In this document: positions 43,235 through 52,331 of the stretch, piece after piece
How the letters are laid out: each line of letters begins with the position of its first letter
Position numbering within the stretch: position 1 is the stretch's first letter
NCBI RefSeq assembly: GCF_047654785.1
Contig: NZ_JASGKQ010000001.1
Coordinates: 620,001-684,000, forward strand
Origin: Pelomonas sp047654785
Lineage (GTDB): Bacteria > Pseudomonadota > Gammaproteobacteria > Burkholderiales > Burkholderiaceae_C
Direction: 5' to 3'
Length of the DNA stretch: 64,000 nucleotides
Made by a program: the position numbers and the translations under genes
Notes under the pieces: generated by a model
Database searches by the model: none
The model's input: the letters and a program-made list of their open reading frames with translations, nothing else
What the model was told of the DNA's origin: nothing

Positions 43235-45900
43235 CAGTGGTCTCCGGAGGCGAGGGCGCGTTCGACGATCTCGCGGACGTCGGGCGACAGGTCGGGCTTG
43301 GCGGCCACGCGGGCGATGGCTTCGCGGGCGGCGCTGCGGTAGGGCGGGGCCAGCACGGCCCAGCGGTCCATCGCGCGGGCGATGCGGCTGGCGAGCTGCG
43401 GGTTGATCGCGTCGATGGCGAGCACCTGCTCGGCCCAGAACACGTAGCCGGCGGCATCCGCGCGGTGGAAGGCGGCCGGGTTGAACATGCACAGGCCGGC
43501 CAGCAGGCTGCGCGCGCGGTTCGGGTTCTTCAGGCTGAAGTCGGGGTGCTTCAGCAGCGCCTTGGCGCGCGCGAACACGCGGCCGTCGGCCTCGGGCGCG
43601 CGGGCCTGCAGCGCGAACCATTTGTCCACGACCAGCGCGTCGTCCTTGAACAGCGCGTGGAAGCGCTCCAGCGCCGGCGCGGCCAGTGCGGCATTGGCGT
43701 TCACCAGCGCGGCCAGCGCGCCCAGGCGGTCGGTCATGTTGGCCGCGTCCTTGAAGCGCTGGTAGGCCTTGCCGGGCCACACGGTGTCGCCGGTGGCCTG
43801 CGCGTCCAGCACCAGCATGGACAGCGCGAGGTTGGCCAGCGCCCGCCTGCCCGAGGACACCGGGTCGGGCGTGTAGCCGCCGGGCACCTGGTTTGCCTCG
43901 AAGGCGGCGGCCCAGTCCTCGCGCAGCGCGCTGGCGAGCTGGGCCTGCGCGGCCATCGCGGCGGCGTGGATGGCCTGCGGGTCCATCACGTCGAGCTGTT
44001 CGGCGATGTAGCTCTCGGCCGGCAGCGTCAGCGCCAGCTCCTTGAAGGCCGGGTCCAGGCCGGGGTGGTTGAGCAGGCCGCGCATCGCGTCGATGAAGAC
44101 GGGGCTCAGCACCAGCGGCTGGCCGGCGCGCAGCGCATGCAGGATGCGGTTCAGCGCCAGGCGCTGGCCGGCTTCCCAGCGGTTGAACGGGTCGCTGTCG
44201 TGGCGCATCAGCACCAGCAGCGCGGCGTCGGGCAGGCCGTCGTCCAGCACCACTGGGGCGGAGAAGCCGCGCAGCAGCGAGGGCACGGGCTCGGCGTCGA
44301 TGTTCTCGAAGACGAAGCGCTGCTCGGCCTGGTCGAGCACCAGCACGGTCTCGGTGTCGCCGGCCGCGTTCAGCGGCAGCGCGGCGCCGTGGCGGTCCAG
44401 CAGGCCCAGCGCGACGGGGATGACCTGCGGCAGCTTGTCCACCTGGCCCGGCGTGGCCGGCGTCTGCTGCGTGAAGCGCAGCGTGTAGGTGCGGGCCGCG
44501 GCGTCGTGCTCGCCGCGGGCGGTCACGCGCGGCGTGCCGGCCTGCGAGTACCAGCGCTTGAAGGCGTCCAGCCGCGTGGCGAGCGCCGAGCCGGGGTTGG
44601 CGTCGGCGATGGCCTGCGCGAAGTCGTCGCAGGTCACGGCCTGGCCGTCGTGGCGCTCGAAGTAGAGCTTGAGCCCGGCCTCGAAGCCGGCGCGGCCGAC
44701 CAGGGTCTGGTACATGCGCACCACCTCCGAGCCCTTCTCGTAGACGGTGGCGGTGTAGAAGTTGTTGATCTCGCTGTAGCTGTCCGGGCGCACCGGGTGG
44801 GCCATCGCGCCGCTGTCCTCGGGGAACTGCAGCGCGCGCAGCTGGCGCACGTCCTGGATGCGGCAGACCGCGCGGGCCGACGGGCTGCCGGCCATGTCCA
44901 TGCTGAATTCCTGGTCGCGGAAGACGGTCAGGCCCTCCTTCAGCGAGAGCTGGAACCAGTCGCGGCAGGTGACGCGGTTGCCGGTCCAGTTGTGGAAGTA
45001 CTCGTGCGCGACGATGGACTCGATGCGCGCGAAGTCCGCGTCCGTCGCGGTCGCGGGCGAGGCCAGCAGCGCGCTGGTGTTGAAGATGTTCAGGCCCTTG
45101 TTCTCCATCGCGCCCATGTTGAAGTCGGACACGCCGACCACCATGAAGCGCTCCAGGTCCAGCGGCAGGCCGAAGCGGGCCTCGTCCCAGACGATCGACG
45201 CGATCAGGCTGTTCAGCGCGTGCTCGGTCTTTTCGAGGTCGCCGCGGCGGACGTAGACCTGCAGCAGGTGGTCCTTGCCGGCGCGGGTGCGCACGCGCTG
45301 CTCGCGCGCGACCAGGTCGCCCGCGACCACGGCGAACAGATAGCTGGGCTTGGGGAAGGGGTCGTGCCACTTCGCGAAGTGGCGGCCGTTCTCCAACTCG
45401 CCGCTGTCCACCAGGTTGCCGTTGGACAGCAGGATGGGGTAGCGGGCCTGGTCGGCGCGCAGCGTGACCGTGTAGACGGCCATCACGTCCGGGCGGTCCA
45501 GGAAATAGGTGATGCGGCGGAAGCCGTCGGCCTCGCACTGCGTGAAGAAGCTGCCGCCCGAGGTGTAGAGGCCCGACAGCGCGGTGTTCTTCTCGGGGCT
45601 CAGGGCGTTGCGGATCTCCAGCGCGAAGTCCTCGTCGGGCGGGCTGTCGATGACCAGCTCATGGCCTTCCTGGCGGAAGGACACGCCGGCGCCGTTGACC
45701 AGCACGCGCAGCAGGTTCAGCTCCTCGCCGTGCAGGCGCAGCGGGCCGTGCGGCACGGCGCGGTTGCGCTCCAGCTGCATCCTGCTGGTGACGAGGGTCT
45801 TGGCCGGGTCGAGGTCGAACGTCAGCTCGACCTGGCGGATCCAGAACGGCGGCGGCTGGTAGTCCAGCCGCTGGATCAGGGGAGCGGTGCCTTCACGCAT
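43234..45900 (-). CDS. pepN: aminopeptidase N (M1 family)
   Basis: 888 residues. Removes N-terminal residues from peptides. M1 domains in order: N-terminal beta-saddle, the substrate-binding GAMENKGLN motif, zinc motif HEYFHNWTGN with the third ligand Glu in KEGLTVFRDQEF, then the C-terminal helical domain with ENPNR-like KNPNRARSL. Length matches E. coli PepN (870). It begins a minus-strand pair with fbp, 114 bp after the prfB stop. Confidence 0.96.
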   Translation of the reverse strand: MREGTAPLIQRLDYQPPPFWIRQVELTFDLDPAKTLVTSRMQLERNRAVPHGPLRLHGEELNLLRVLVNGAGVSFRQEGHELVIDSPPDEDFALEIRNALSPEKNTALSGLYTSGGSFFTQCEADGFRRITYFLDRPDVMAVYTVTLRADQARYPILLSNGNLVDSGELENGRHFAKWHDPFPKPSYLFAVVAGDLVAREQRVRTRAGKDHLLQVYVRRGDLEKTEHALNSLIASIVWDEARFGLPLDLERFMVVGVSDFNMGAMENKGLNIFNTSALLASPATATDADFARIESIVAHEYFHNWTGNRVTCRDWFQLSLKEGLTVFRDQEFSMDMAGSPSARAVCRIQDVRQLRALQFPEDSGAMAHPVRPDSYSEINNFYTATVYEKGSEVVRMYQTLVGRAGFEAGLKLYFERHDGQAVTCDDFAQAIADANPGSALATRLDAFKRWYSQAGTPRVTARGEHDAAARTYTLRFTQQTPATPGQVDKLPQVIPVALGLLDRHGAALPLNAAGDTETVLVLDQAEQRFVFENIDAEPVPSLLRGFSAPVVLDDGLPDAALLVLMRHDSDPFNRWEAGQRLALNRILHALRAGQPLVLSPVFIDAMRGLLNHPGLDPAFKELALTLPAESYIAEQLDVMDPQAIHAAAMAAQAQLASALREDWAAAFEANQVPGGYTPDPVSSGRRALANLALSMLVLDAQATGDTVWPGKAYQRFKDAANMTDRLGALAALVNANAALAAPALERFHALFKDDALVVDKWFALQARAPEADGRVFARAKALLKHPDFSLKNPNRARSLLAGLCMFNPAAFHRADAAGYVFWAEQVLAIDAINPQLASRIARAMDRWAVLAPPYRSAAREAIARVAAKPDLSPDVREIVERALASGDH

Positions 45901-46014
45901 GAGGGGCTTTCTTGGAAATCGGTGGATTCGTCCGTGGCGGGCTGCTCATCCGGCAGCCGCCGTGGAACCGGTGTTACCGGGCCGCTGACGGCGCCCCCGC
46001 GAGGGGGTGGGCCA
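45901..46014. repeat. short G+C-rich palindrome in the prfB-pepN gap
   Basis: CGCCCCCGCGAGGGGGTGGG (45990-46009) resembles the palindromic elements in recO and at 51650-51696. No T-run follows, so it is not a clear terminator. No gene is seen. Confidence 0.35.
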
Positions 46015-47119
46015 TCACACGCCCTGCTTGAGCGACTCGGTGATGAACGGGTCGAGGTCGCCGTCCAGCACCTTCTGCGTCGCCGAGGTCTCGTAGTTGG
46101 TGCGCAGGTCCTTGATGCGGCTCTGGTCCAGCACGTAGGAGCGGATCTGGTGGCCCCAGCCGACGTCGGTCTTGGTGTCCTCCAGCTTCTGCTGCTCTTC
46201 CATGCGCTTCTTCATCTCGTGGTCGTACAGCCGCGAGCGCAGGCGGCGCCAGGCGACGTCGCGGTTGCTGTGCTGGCTGCGGCCGTCCTGGCACTGCACG
46301 ACGATGCCGGTCGGGATGTGCGTCAGCCGCACCGCCGAGTCGGTCTTGTTGATGTGCTGGCCACCGGCGCCCGAGGCGCGGAAGGTGTCGGTGCGCACGT
46401 CGGCCGGGTTGATGTCGATCTCGATGCTGTCGTCGACCTCGGGGTAGACGAACAGCGACGCGAACGAGGTGTGGCGGCCGCCGGACGAGTCGAACGGGCT
46501 CTTGCGCACCAGGCGGTGCACGCCGGTCTCGGTGCGCAGCAGGCCGAAGGCGTACTCGCCCTCGACCTTGATCGTCGCGCTCTTGATGCCGGCGACGTCG
46601 CCGGGCGTTTCGTCTTCCAGCGTCGCCTTGAAGCCCTTGCGCTCGCAGTACTTCAGGTACTGGCGCAGCAGCATGCCGGCCCAGTCGCAGGCCTCGGTGC
46701 CGCCGGCGCCGGCCTGGATGTCGATGAAGCAGTTGCTCGGGTCCGCCGGGTTGTTGAACATGCGGCGGAACTCCAGCTCCTCCACCTTGGCGCGCAGCGA
46801 GGCCGCGTCCTCCTCGATGGCCAGCATGCCGGCCTCGTCGCCTTCCTCGCGGCTCATCTCGAACAGCTCGGCGTTGTCGGCCAGCGAGGCGCCCAGGTGC
46901 TTGAGGGTGTCGACGATGGTTTCGAGCTGGCGCTTTTCCTTGCCCAGCTCCTGGGCGCGCTTGGGGTCGTTCCAGACGTTGGGGTTCTCCAGCGCGGCGT
47001 TGACCTCGTTCAGGCGCAGGGCTTTGCGGTCGAAGTCAAAGATACCCCCTTAGCGCGTCGGTGCGCGCTGAGAGGTCGGCCAGGCTGCTGCCGATTTGGT
47101 TGATGTGTTCGATGTCCAT
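46015..47119 (-). CDS. prfB: peptide chain release factor 2 (programmed +1 frameshift)
   Basis: 367 residues after frameshifting. RF2 releases peptides at UGA and UAA. Translation starts at ATG 47119, reads 27 codons to an in-frame TGA (47038-47036), and shifts +1 to read GAC. The remaining 340 codons carry the anticodon tripeptide SPF (VRKSPFDSSGGR) and the catalytic GGQ (GAGGQHINKTDSAVR). The frameshift is the classical autoregulatory circuit: scarce RF2 allows the shift. lysS, which often follows prfB, is not present. Confidence 0.97.
47036..47050 (-). promoter_or_regulatory. prfB programmed frameshift site
   Basis: On the minus strand AGGGGG-TAT-CTT-TGA-C: the SD-like AGGGGG (47050-47045) lies 3 nt before the slippery CTT and the TGA stop is followed by C, the poor termination context found in other prfB genes. 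Confidence 0.95.
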
Positions 47120-47197
47120 GTCAGGGCGGGTGCTGCTTGGGAAAACGCGGATTTTCCCTCAAGGAAGGCCGGGCCGCCCATGACCCAGAATGCGCCG

Positions 47198-47464
47198 ATG
47201 ACGATGCCGCCGATCCCCTACTGGCGCCGCACCCGCCGCCTGACCGCGTGGCTGCTGGCGGCCTGGGCGGTCGTGGCCTTCGCGCCGGTGTACTTCGCGC
47301 GCGAGCTGGCCGTGGAGGTGTTCGGCTGGCCGCTGGCGTTCTGGCTCGCGTCGCAGGGGGCGCTGCTGGGCTTCTGTGCCATCGTCATCGTCTACGCCTG
47401 GCGCATGCGCCGGCTGGACGAGGCGGCCGCGGCGTCCGCCGTCAGTCCGCCAGAAACGCGCTGA
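47198..47464 (+). CDS. DUF4212 protein (symporter small subunit) without a partner
   Basis: 88 residues with two membrane helices (TAWLLAAWAVVAFAPVYFA and LAFWLASQGALLGFCAIVIVYAW). DUF4212 proteins normally precede a large sodium:solute symporter gene of the VC_2705 type, which is absent here; the next gene is convergent. ATG 47198 is chosen over ATG 47180 because CAGAAT (47186-47191) lies 6 nt upstream, the same -10/start layout as other genes here, and the length then equals the family's. The 3' end overlaps the hydrolase by 23 nt. Confidence 0.8.
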   Translation: MTMPPIPYWRRTRRLTAWLLAAWAVVAFAPVYFARELAVEVFGWPLAFWLASQGALLGFCAIVIVYAWRMRRLDEAAAASAVSPPETR

Positions 47465-48353
47465 TGTGGGCGGCCAGCGCCTCGGGCTGGTCGTGATGCA
47501 GCATGTGGCCGGCGTCGGCCAGCACGGCGCGCTGCAGGGCCGGCACCTGGGCCAGCCGGGCCTCGAAGTCCTCGCGCGGGTAGCGCCCGCCCCAGAAGCG
47601 CGTCAGCTGCTCGTCGCTGCCCTCCACCCACAGCGTGGGCGCGGCGATGCGCCGCCAGCAGGCCAGCACCTCGGCCTTGCGGTAGAGCATGGGGTTGGTG
47701 CGCTTGTGCGCCGGGTCGGCGTTGAGCAGGAAGCCCTCCCGCCCCTCGTCGGCGCCGGGGCGCGCCCACTGGCCGGCCAGCCAGGCGGCCTTGTCGGCGG
47801 GCAGGCGCGGGTTGGTCTTCATCAGCCGTGCGGCCACGTCGGCCAGCGTCGCGTAAGGGCGCAGCGTGGGCGGGGCCTTCAGCTCGTCCAGCCACGCGGC
47901 CAGGCGCTCGGGCGCGGCGTCGGGCGCCGTGTCCGGCAGGCCGAAGCCTTCGAGATTGACCAGCCGGCGCACGCGCTGCGGGCGGACCCCGGCATAGCTC
48001 ATGGCCACGTTGCCGCCCATGCTGTGGCCCAGCAGGTCCACCGGCGCGCCGGGGCTGACGGCGTCCAGCAGCGCGTCCAGGTCGCCCAGGTAGTCGGGGA
48101 ACCAGTAGCAGTCCGCGCCCGTCGTGCCGCTGAGGCCGAAGCCGCGCCAGTCCAGCGCGATCACCTCGCGCCCGGCGGGCAGCGCGTCCACCATGAACTG
48201 GAAGGACGCGGCCACGTCCATCCAGCCATGCACCAGCACCAGCGGCGCCTGGCCGGGCACCGGCCGGTCCCAGCGCAGCAGGTGGTGGCGCAGGCCGCGC
48301 AGGGTCAGGAACTCGCTGCGGGGCGGGCGGCGTGGGGCGTAGACATCGGGCAT
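47442..48353 (-). CDS. alpha/beta-fold hydrolase
   Basis: 303 residues. The fold is marked by the oxyanion region LVHGWMD, nucleophile elbow GHSMGG and catalytic His in GHMLHHDQP. No signal peptide. The substrate is unknown; relatives include esterases and haloalkane dehalogenase-like enzymes. It is divergent from the GNAT gene at 48400. Confidence 0.88.
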   Translation of the reverse strand: MPDVYAPRRPPRSEFLTLRGLRHHLLRWDRPVPGQAPLVLVHGWMDVAASFQFMVDALPAGREVIALDWRGFGLSGTTGADCYWFPDYLGDLDALLDAVSPGAPVDLLGHSMGGNVAMSYAGVRPQRVRRLVNLEGFGLPDTAPDAAPERLAAWLDELKAPPTLRPYATLADVAARLMKTNPRLPADKAAWLAGQWARPGADEGREGFLLNADPAHKRTNPMLYRKAEVLACWRRIAAPTLWVEGSDEQLTRFWGGRYPREDFEARLAQVPALQRAVLADAGHMLHHDQPEALAAHISAFLAD

Positions 48354-48399
48354 ATCCGGGACTGTAGGCCACGGCCGCGCCCCGACAATGCCGCCCACC

Positions 48400-48930
48400 A
48401 TGCCTGCATCCCGCCCCGCCATCCGCGCCGCCGAGCCGCGCGACCTGAACGCCATCGTCCAACTCATCGGCGAGCTCGCCGAGTTCGAGAACCTCGCCCA
48501 CCTGCTGGAAGTGACGCCCGACAAGCTCGCGCCGCACCTGTTCGGCGAACGCCCCGCCGTCGAATGCGTGCTCGGCGAGGTGGGCGGCGAGGTGGTCGCC
48601 TTCGCGCTGTACTTCACCAACTTCTCCACCTTCCTCGGCAAGCCCGGCCTGTACCTGGAAGACCTGTACGTGCGCCCCGCCCACCGCCGCAGCGGCCTGG
48701 GCCGCGCGCTGCTGATCCACCTGGCGCAGACGGCCTGCGAGCGCGGCTACAGCCGCTTCGACTGGACCGTGCTCGACTGGAATGAGGACGCCATCCGCTT
48801 CTACGAAGGCCTGGGCGCCGACGTGATGCCCGACTGGCGCCTGTGCCGCCTGGCCGGCGACGCGCTGGAGCGCTACGCCGAGGGCGACCGGCCCAGCAAG
48901 TGGTCGCCGTCGGCCTGGCTGGGCCTGTAG
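48400..48930 (+). CDS. GNAT acetyltransferase, spermidine acetyltransferase-like
   Basis: 176 residues from ATG 48400. The ATG at 48388 overlaps the -10-like GACAAT (48384-48389), so it is unlikely to start translation. Contains YLEDLYVRPAHRRSGLGRALL (acetyl-CoA loop) and WNEDAIRFYEGLGAD, as in the SSAT-like group including mammalian spermidine/spermine acetyltransferase and bacterial thialysine acetyltransferases. The substrate is inferred only. Confidence 0.87.
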   Translation: MPASRPAIRAAEPRDLNAIVQLIGELAEFENLAHLLEVTPDKLAPHLFGERPAVECVLGEVGGEVVAFALYFTNFSTFLGKPGLYLEDLYVRPAHRRSGLGRALLIHLAQTACERGYSRFDWTVLDWNEDAIRFYEGLGADVMPDWRLCRLAGDALERYAEGDRPSKWSPSAWLGL

Positions 48931-49016
48931 CCGCGCGCCCGGCCCCGGGCAATCCATGAGGCCGGCCCCGGTCGGGCTGGCTAGCATTCGCCCCCTTGTC
49001 CCAACCAGCGTGGCCC

Positions 49017-50720
49017 ATGGCGGAAGACCGTTACCAGCAACTGCACGCCGCCTTCCGCTGGCAGGTGCCCGGGGACTTCAACCTCGCCGAGGCCTGCTGC
49101 GGCCGCTGGGCGCGTGAGACGCCCCGGGCCACGGCGATCCACTTCGACAGCGAGAGCGGCTGCCGCGCCACCTACAGCTATGCGCAGCTGCAGCGCGCGG
49201 CCAACCGGCTGTCCAACGCACTGCTGGCGCAGCGCGTGCGCCGCGGCGACCGCGTGGCCGTCGTGCTGCCGCAGCGCTTCGAGACCGCCGTCGCGCACAT
49301 CGCGCTGCAGCAGGTCGGCGCGGTGGCCATGCCGCTGTCGACGCTGTTCGGCGCCGAGGCGCTGGAATACCGCCTGCGGGACAGCGGCGCGGTGCTGGCC
49401 ATCGCCGCCTGCGAGGTGCTGCCCGCGCTGCGCGAGGCCCGGGCGCGCTGCCCGGCGCTGCGCAGCGTCATCGCGGTGGGCGAATGCGCGGCGGCCGGCG
49501 CCGAACTGCGCTGGGCGGACGTGCTGCAGGCCGAGGCCGCGCGCTTCCAGCGCCTGCCCACCCGGGCCGACGACCCGGCCATCCTCATCTACACCAGCGG
49601 CACCACCGGCAACCCCAAGGGCGCGCTGCTGCCGCAGCGGGCGCTGATCGGCAACCTGCCGGGCTTCATCGCCAGCCAGGACTGGTTCGGCTTCGATCCC
49701 TTCGACCCGGCGCGGCGCACCGACGCCGTCTTCTGGAGCCCCGCCGACTGGGCCTGGACCGGCGGGCTGATGGACGCGCTGCTGCCGGCGCTGTACTTCG
49801 GCCGCCCCATCGTCGCGTGGCAGGGGCGCTTCTCGGCGGCCAAGGCCTTCGAGCTGATGGCCGCCTACGGCGTCACGCACAGCTTTCTGTTCCCGACCGC
49901 GCTCAAGGCCATGATGAAGGCGGAGCCGCAGCCGCGGCGCCATGCGCTGAAGCTGCGCGCGCTGATGAGCGCCGGCGAGGCCGTGGGCGACGCCGTGTTC
50001 GCCTGGTGCCGCGACGCGCTGGGCGTGCCCGTCAACGAGATGTTCGGCCAGACGGAGATGAACTACGTCATCGGCAACTGCCAGGCGCTCTGGCCGGCCA
50101 AGCCGGGCGCCATGGGCCGGGCCTATCCGGGCCACCGCGTCGCCGTCATCGACGACGCGGGCCGCGAGTGCGCGCCGGGCGAGATCGGCGAAGTGGCCGT
50201 CCATGCGCGCGACCGCCACGGCCACCCGGACCCGGTGTTCTTCCTCGGCTACTGGGACAACGACGCCGCGACCCGCGCCAAGTTCACCGGTGATCCTGCC
50301 GACAGCTGGTGCCGCACCGGCGACCTCGCGCGCATGGAGGCCGGCGGCACGTTCTGGTACGAGGGCCGCGCGGACGACGTGTTCAAGAGCGCCGGCTACC
50401 GCATCGGCCCGGGCGAGATCGAGAACTGCCTGCTCAAGCACCCGGCCGTGGCGAACGCCGCCGTCGTGCCCAAGCCCGACGCCGAGCGCGGCGCGCTGGT
50501 CAAGGCCTACGTCGTGCTGGCCGACGGCGTCACGGGCGACGCGGCGCTCGTCGAGGCGCTGCAGGCCCACGTGAAGGCGCGGCTGGCGCCCTACGAATAC
50601 CCCAAGGAAGTCGAGTTCATCGACGCGCTGCCGATGACGACCACCGGCAAGGTGCAGCGCCGCGTGCTGCGGCTGCGCGAGCAGGAGCTCGCGGCCGGCC
50701 GGGCTCATTTGCATTTGTAG
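49017..50720 (+). CDS. AMP-binding acyl-CoA synthetase (medium-chain/AcsM type)
   Basis: 567 residues. Converts a carboxylic acid, ATP and CoA to acyl-CoA. Motifs: P-loop YTSGTTGNPKG, NEMFGQTEMNYVIGN (A5), DSWCRTGDLARMEAGG (A7/A8) and C-terminal PMTTTGKVQRRVL with the catalytic Lys. Similar to acetyl-CoA synthetase-like AcsM enzymes; the substrate is unknown. TTG 48996 is an alternative start close to a TAGCAT element. Its 3' end overlaps the convergent gene by 16 nt. Confidence 0.92.
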   Translation: MAEDRYQQLHAAFRWQVPGDFNLAEACCGRWARETPRATAIHFDSESGCRATYSYAQLQRAANRLSNALLAQRVRRGDRVAVVLPQRFETAVAHIALQQVGAVAMPLSTLFGAEALEYRLRDSGAVLAIAACEVLPALREARARCPALRSVIAVGECAAAGAELRWADVLQAEAARFQRLPTRADDPAILIYTSGTTGNPKGALLPQRALIGNLPGFIASQDWFGFDPFDPARRTDAVFWSPADWAWTGGLMDALLPALYFGRPIVAWQGRFSAAKAFELMAAYGVTHSFLFPTALKAMMKAEPQPRRHALKLRALMSAGEAVGDAVFAWCRDALGVPVNEMFGQTEMNYVIGNCQALWPAKPGAMGRAYPGHRVAVIDDAGRECAPGEIGEVAVHARDRHGHPDPVFFLGYWDNDAATRAKFTGDPADSWCRTGDLARMEAGGTFWYEGRADDVFKSAGYRIGPGEIENCLLKHPAVANAAVVPKPDAERGALVKAYVVLADGVTGDAALVEALQAHVKARLAPYEYPKEVEFIDALPMTTTGKVQRRVLRLREQELAAGRAHLHL

Positions 50721-51322
50721 GGCTTGCCCATCATCCCCGCCGTGCGGGGCGCGACGTTGCCGTTGAACGGGTCCATGTCGGCGATGCGCGAGCGGAACAC
50801 CTCGACGCAGGTGTCGCCGTGGCGCATGACGGTGCGGTGGTCGCTGGTGCGCTCCTCCGTCCAGGCGCCGGTATTGCCCGCCGCGTCGGCGATGCGGCTT
50901 TCCAGCGTGCGGCGTGCGGTGTTGCTGCGCGGGTCGCCGAGCGCCGGGTTGCGTGTGGCGGCGGACGAAGCGGCATGGCCGGGCGGCAGCGTCAGGAGCA
51001 GGGTCGTGCGCGGCGGCTCGGTGGCATCGGCAGGGGCCGTCGGCTCTGGGCTCGCCGCCGCCTCGGCGCGGAAGCCGGGCAGCGGCGCTGGCGCGGGCCG
51101 GTCTGGTGCGGGCAGATGCGGCGTGGCGATGGCCCGTGGCGCGGGTGCGGGCGCGGGCGCGGGTGGGGACGGGCTGCGCTGCGCCGGCACCAGGCGCACG
51201 GTCGTCAGTCGCCGTCCCCCTGGCTCGTCGTGGGGCGGGGGCGGCCGATGCAGCCAGAGCACTGCGAACAGCCCGAGGTGCAGGGCGGTGACCGCGAGGC
51301 GCGCAATCCAGCGGCGGTCCAC
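50705..51322 (-). CDS. Pro/Ala-rich membrane-anchored protein of unknown function
   Basis: 205 residues from GTG 51322. A single N-terminal hydrophobic helix (RLAVTALHLGLFAVLWL) is followed by a Pro-rich linker (residues 25-80, PAPAPAPAP) and a C-terminal domain with two Cys (DTCVEVF and PYKCK end). The anchor plus Pro linker resembles TonB, but the Ser-x3-His motif and the TonB domain are missing. No family recognised. Confidence 0.65.
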   Translation of the reverse strand: MDRRWIARLAVTALHLGLFAVLWLHRPPPPHDEPGGRRLTTVRLVPAQRSPSPPAPAPAPAPRAIATPHLPAPDRPAPAPLPGFRAEAAASPEPTAPADATEPPRTTLLLTLPPGHAASSAATRNPALGDPRSNTARRTLESRIADAAGNTGAWTEERTSDHRTVMRHGDTCVEVFRSRIADMDPFNGNVAPRTAGMMGKPYKCK

Positions 51323-51384
51323 GCTAGAACTTCACGGCCGGGTGGTGGGGCAGCGGCAGCCGCCAGGCCCGGCGGCGGCGCGGC

Positions 51385-51609
51385 TCAGGCATCTTCGGGC
51401 TCCGGGCCCGGCGTCCAGGCGAGCAGGTCGCCCGGCTGGCAGTCCAGCGCCGCGCAGATGCGCGCCAGCGTGTCGAAGCGCACGCCGCGCACCTTGCCGC
51501 TCTTCAGCAGCGACAGGTTGGCCTCGGTGATGCCGACCCGCTCGGCCAGCTCGCGCGAGCGCATCTTGCGCCGGGCGAGCATGACGTCGAGCGTGACGAC
51601 GATGGGCAT
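51385..51609 (-). CDS. HTH transcriptional regulator (Cro/CI, YozG type)
   Basis: 74 residues, almost entirely a helix-turn-helix (MRSRELAERVGITEANLSLLKSGKVRGVRFDTLARI). Short regulators of this kind are regularly paired with a DUF2975 membrane protein, as here. It likely controls the pair's own promoter at 52271. GGGAG lies 8 nt before the ATG. Confidence 0.88.
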   Translation of the reverse strand: MPIVVTLDVMLARRKMRSRELAERVGITEANLSLLKSGKVRGVRFDTLARICAALDCQPGDLLAWTPGPEPEDA

Positions 51610-51693
51610 CTCAGCGGCTCCCTGCGTGTCGGCCTGGGCGTTGCGCGCCGCCCCCCTCGCGGGGCCGGCCGAGGCAGGCCTTGGACGAGGGGG
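51610..51693. repeat. G+C-rich palindromic repeat between DUF2975 and HTH genes
   Basis: The stretch CGCCCCCCTCGCGGGGCCGG (51647-51666) and following GGCAGGCC resemble the palindromes in recO (8916-8998) and before pepN. It splits an otherwise tight gene pair. Confidence 0.35.
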
Positions 51694-52242
51694 TCATACG
51701 AACCCGGCGTTTTCGTCGGCGACGCGCGCCGCCTCGCCCAGCACCTGCGCCAGCGCGAGCAGCAGCAGGCCGAACAGCAGCGCGAGGTAGTGCTCGGCAC
51801 CCAGGCCGAACCACAGCTGGCGCTCGCCCTCGGGGTTGCCCCAGGTCAGCGCCAGGATGGCCAGCGTGTGCCCCAGCGGCTGCGCGGCGGCCAGCGCGCA
51901 CAGGCCCAGCCCCAGGCGGCGCAGGTGCGCGGCCGGCCGGCGCGCCAGCAGCTCGCCCTGCGCGAAGCAGCCGAACAGCGACCACATCTGCCACAGCGCG
52001 AACAGGCTCACCGACGTGGGCAGCAGCGACGCCGCCAGCCCCCACAGCCGCGAGCCCAGGTCCAGCTGCACCCGGTCGAGCTGCCAGGTGCGCGCCGCCA
52101 CCTCGCCCACCCACAGCGGCTCGGCCCAGAAGATGAACGGCAGCGTGCCGATCACCACCACGCCCAGCAGGCACAGCGCCCGCACCACCCAGGCCAGGCG
52201 GCGGATGCGCGGCAGGCCGGCGGGAGACGGGTCGTCGGGCAT
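51694..52242 (-). CDS. DUF2975 membrane protein
   Basis: 182 residues with four predicted helices (for example LCLLGVVVIGTLPFIFWA, LLPTSVSLFALWQMWSLFG, LGLCALAAAQPLGHTLAILAL, LALLFGLLLLALAQVLG). DUF2975 plus a YozG-like HTH is a widespread two-gene unit of unknown function. ATG 52242 is chosen; the promoter at 52271-52299 gives a leader of about 22 nt. Confidence 0.85.
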   Translation of the reverse strand: MPDDPSPAGLPRIRRLAWVVRALCLLGVVVIGTLPFIFWAEPLWVGEVAARTWQLDRVQLDLGSRLWGLAASLLPTSVSLFALWQMWSLFGCFAQGELLARRPAAHLRRLGLGLCALAAAQPLGHTLAILALTWGNPEGERQLWFGLGAEHYLALLFGLLLLALAQVLGEAARVADENAGFV

Positions 52243-52270
52243 GATGGTCTTCGCAAAACGAGAAAAACTT

Positions 52271-52299
52271 ACTGTAAAACAATAAATCATTGCCGCCAA
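52271..52299 (-). promoter_or_regulatory. candidate sigma-70 promoter of DUF2975-HTH
   Basis: On the minus strand TTGGCG (52299-52294), a 17-bp spacer and TACAGT (52276-52271), 4/6 matches in each hexamer, in an A+T-rich island (52255-52295) unlike the rest of the region. Transcription would start near 52264. Confidence 0.5.
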
Positions 52300-52331
52300 T
52301 CGGCAAGTTCGCGCGGCCCGAGAATGGCGGC

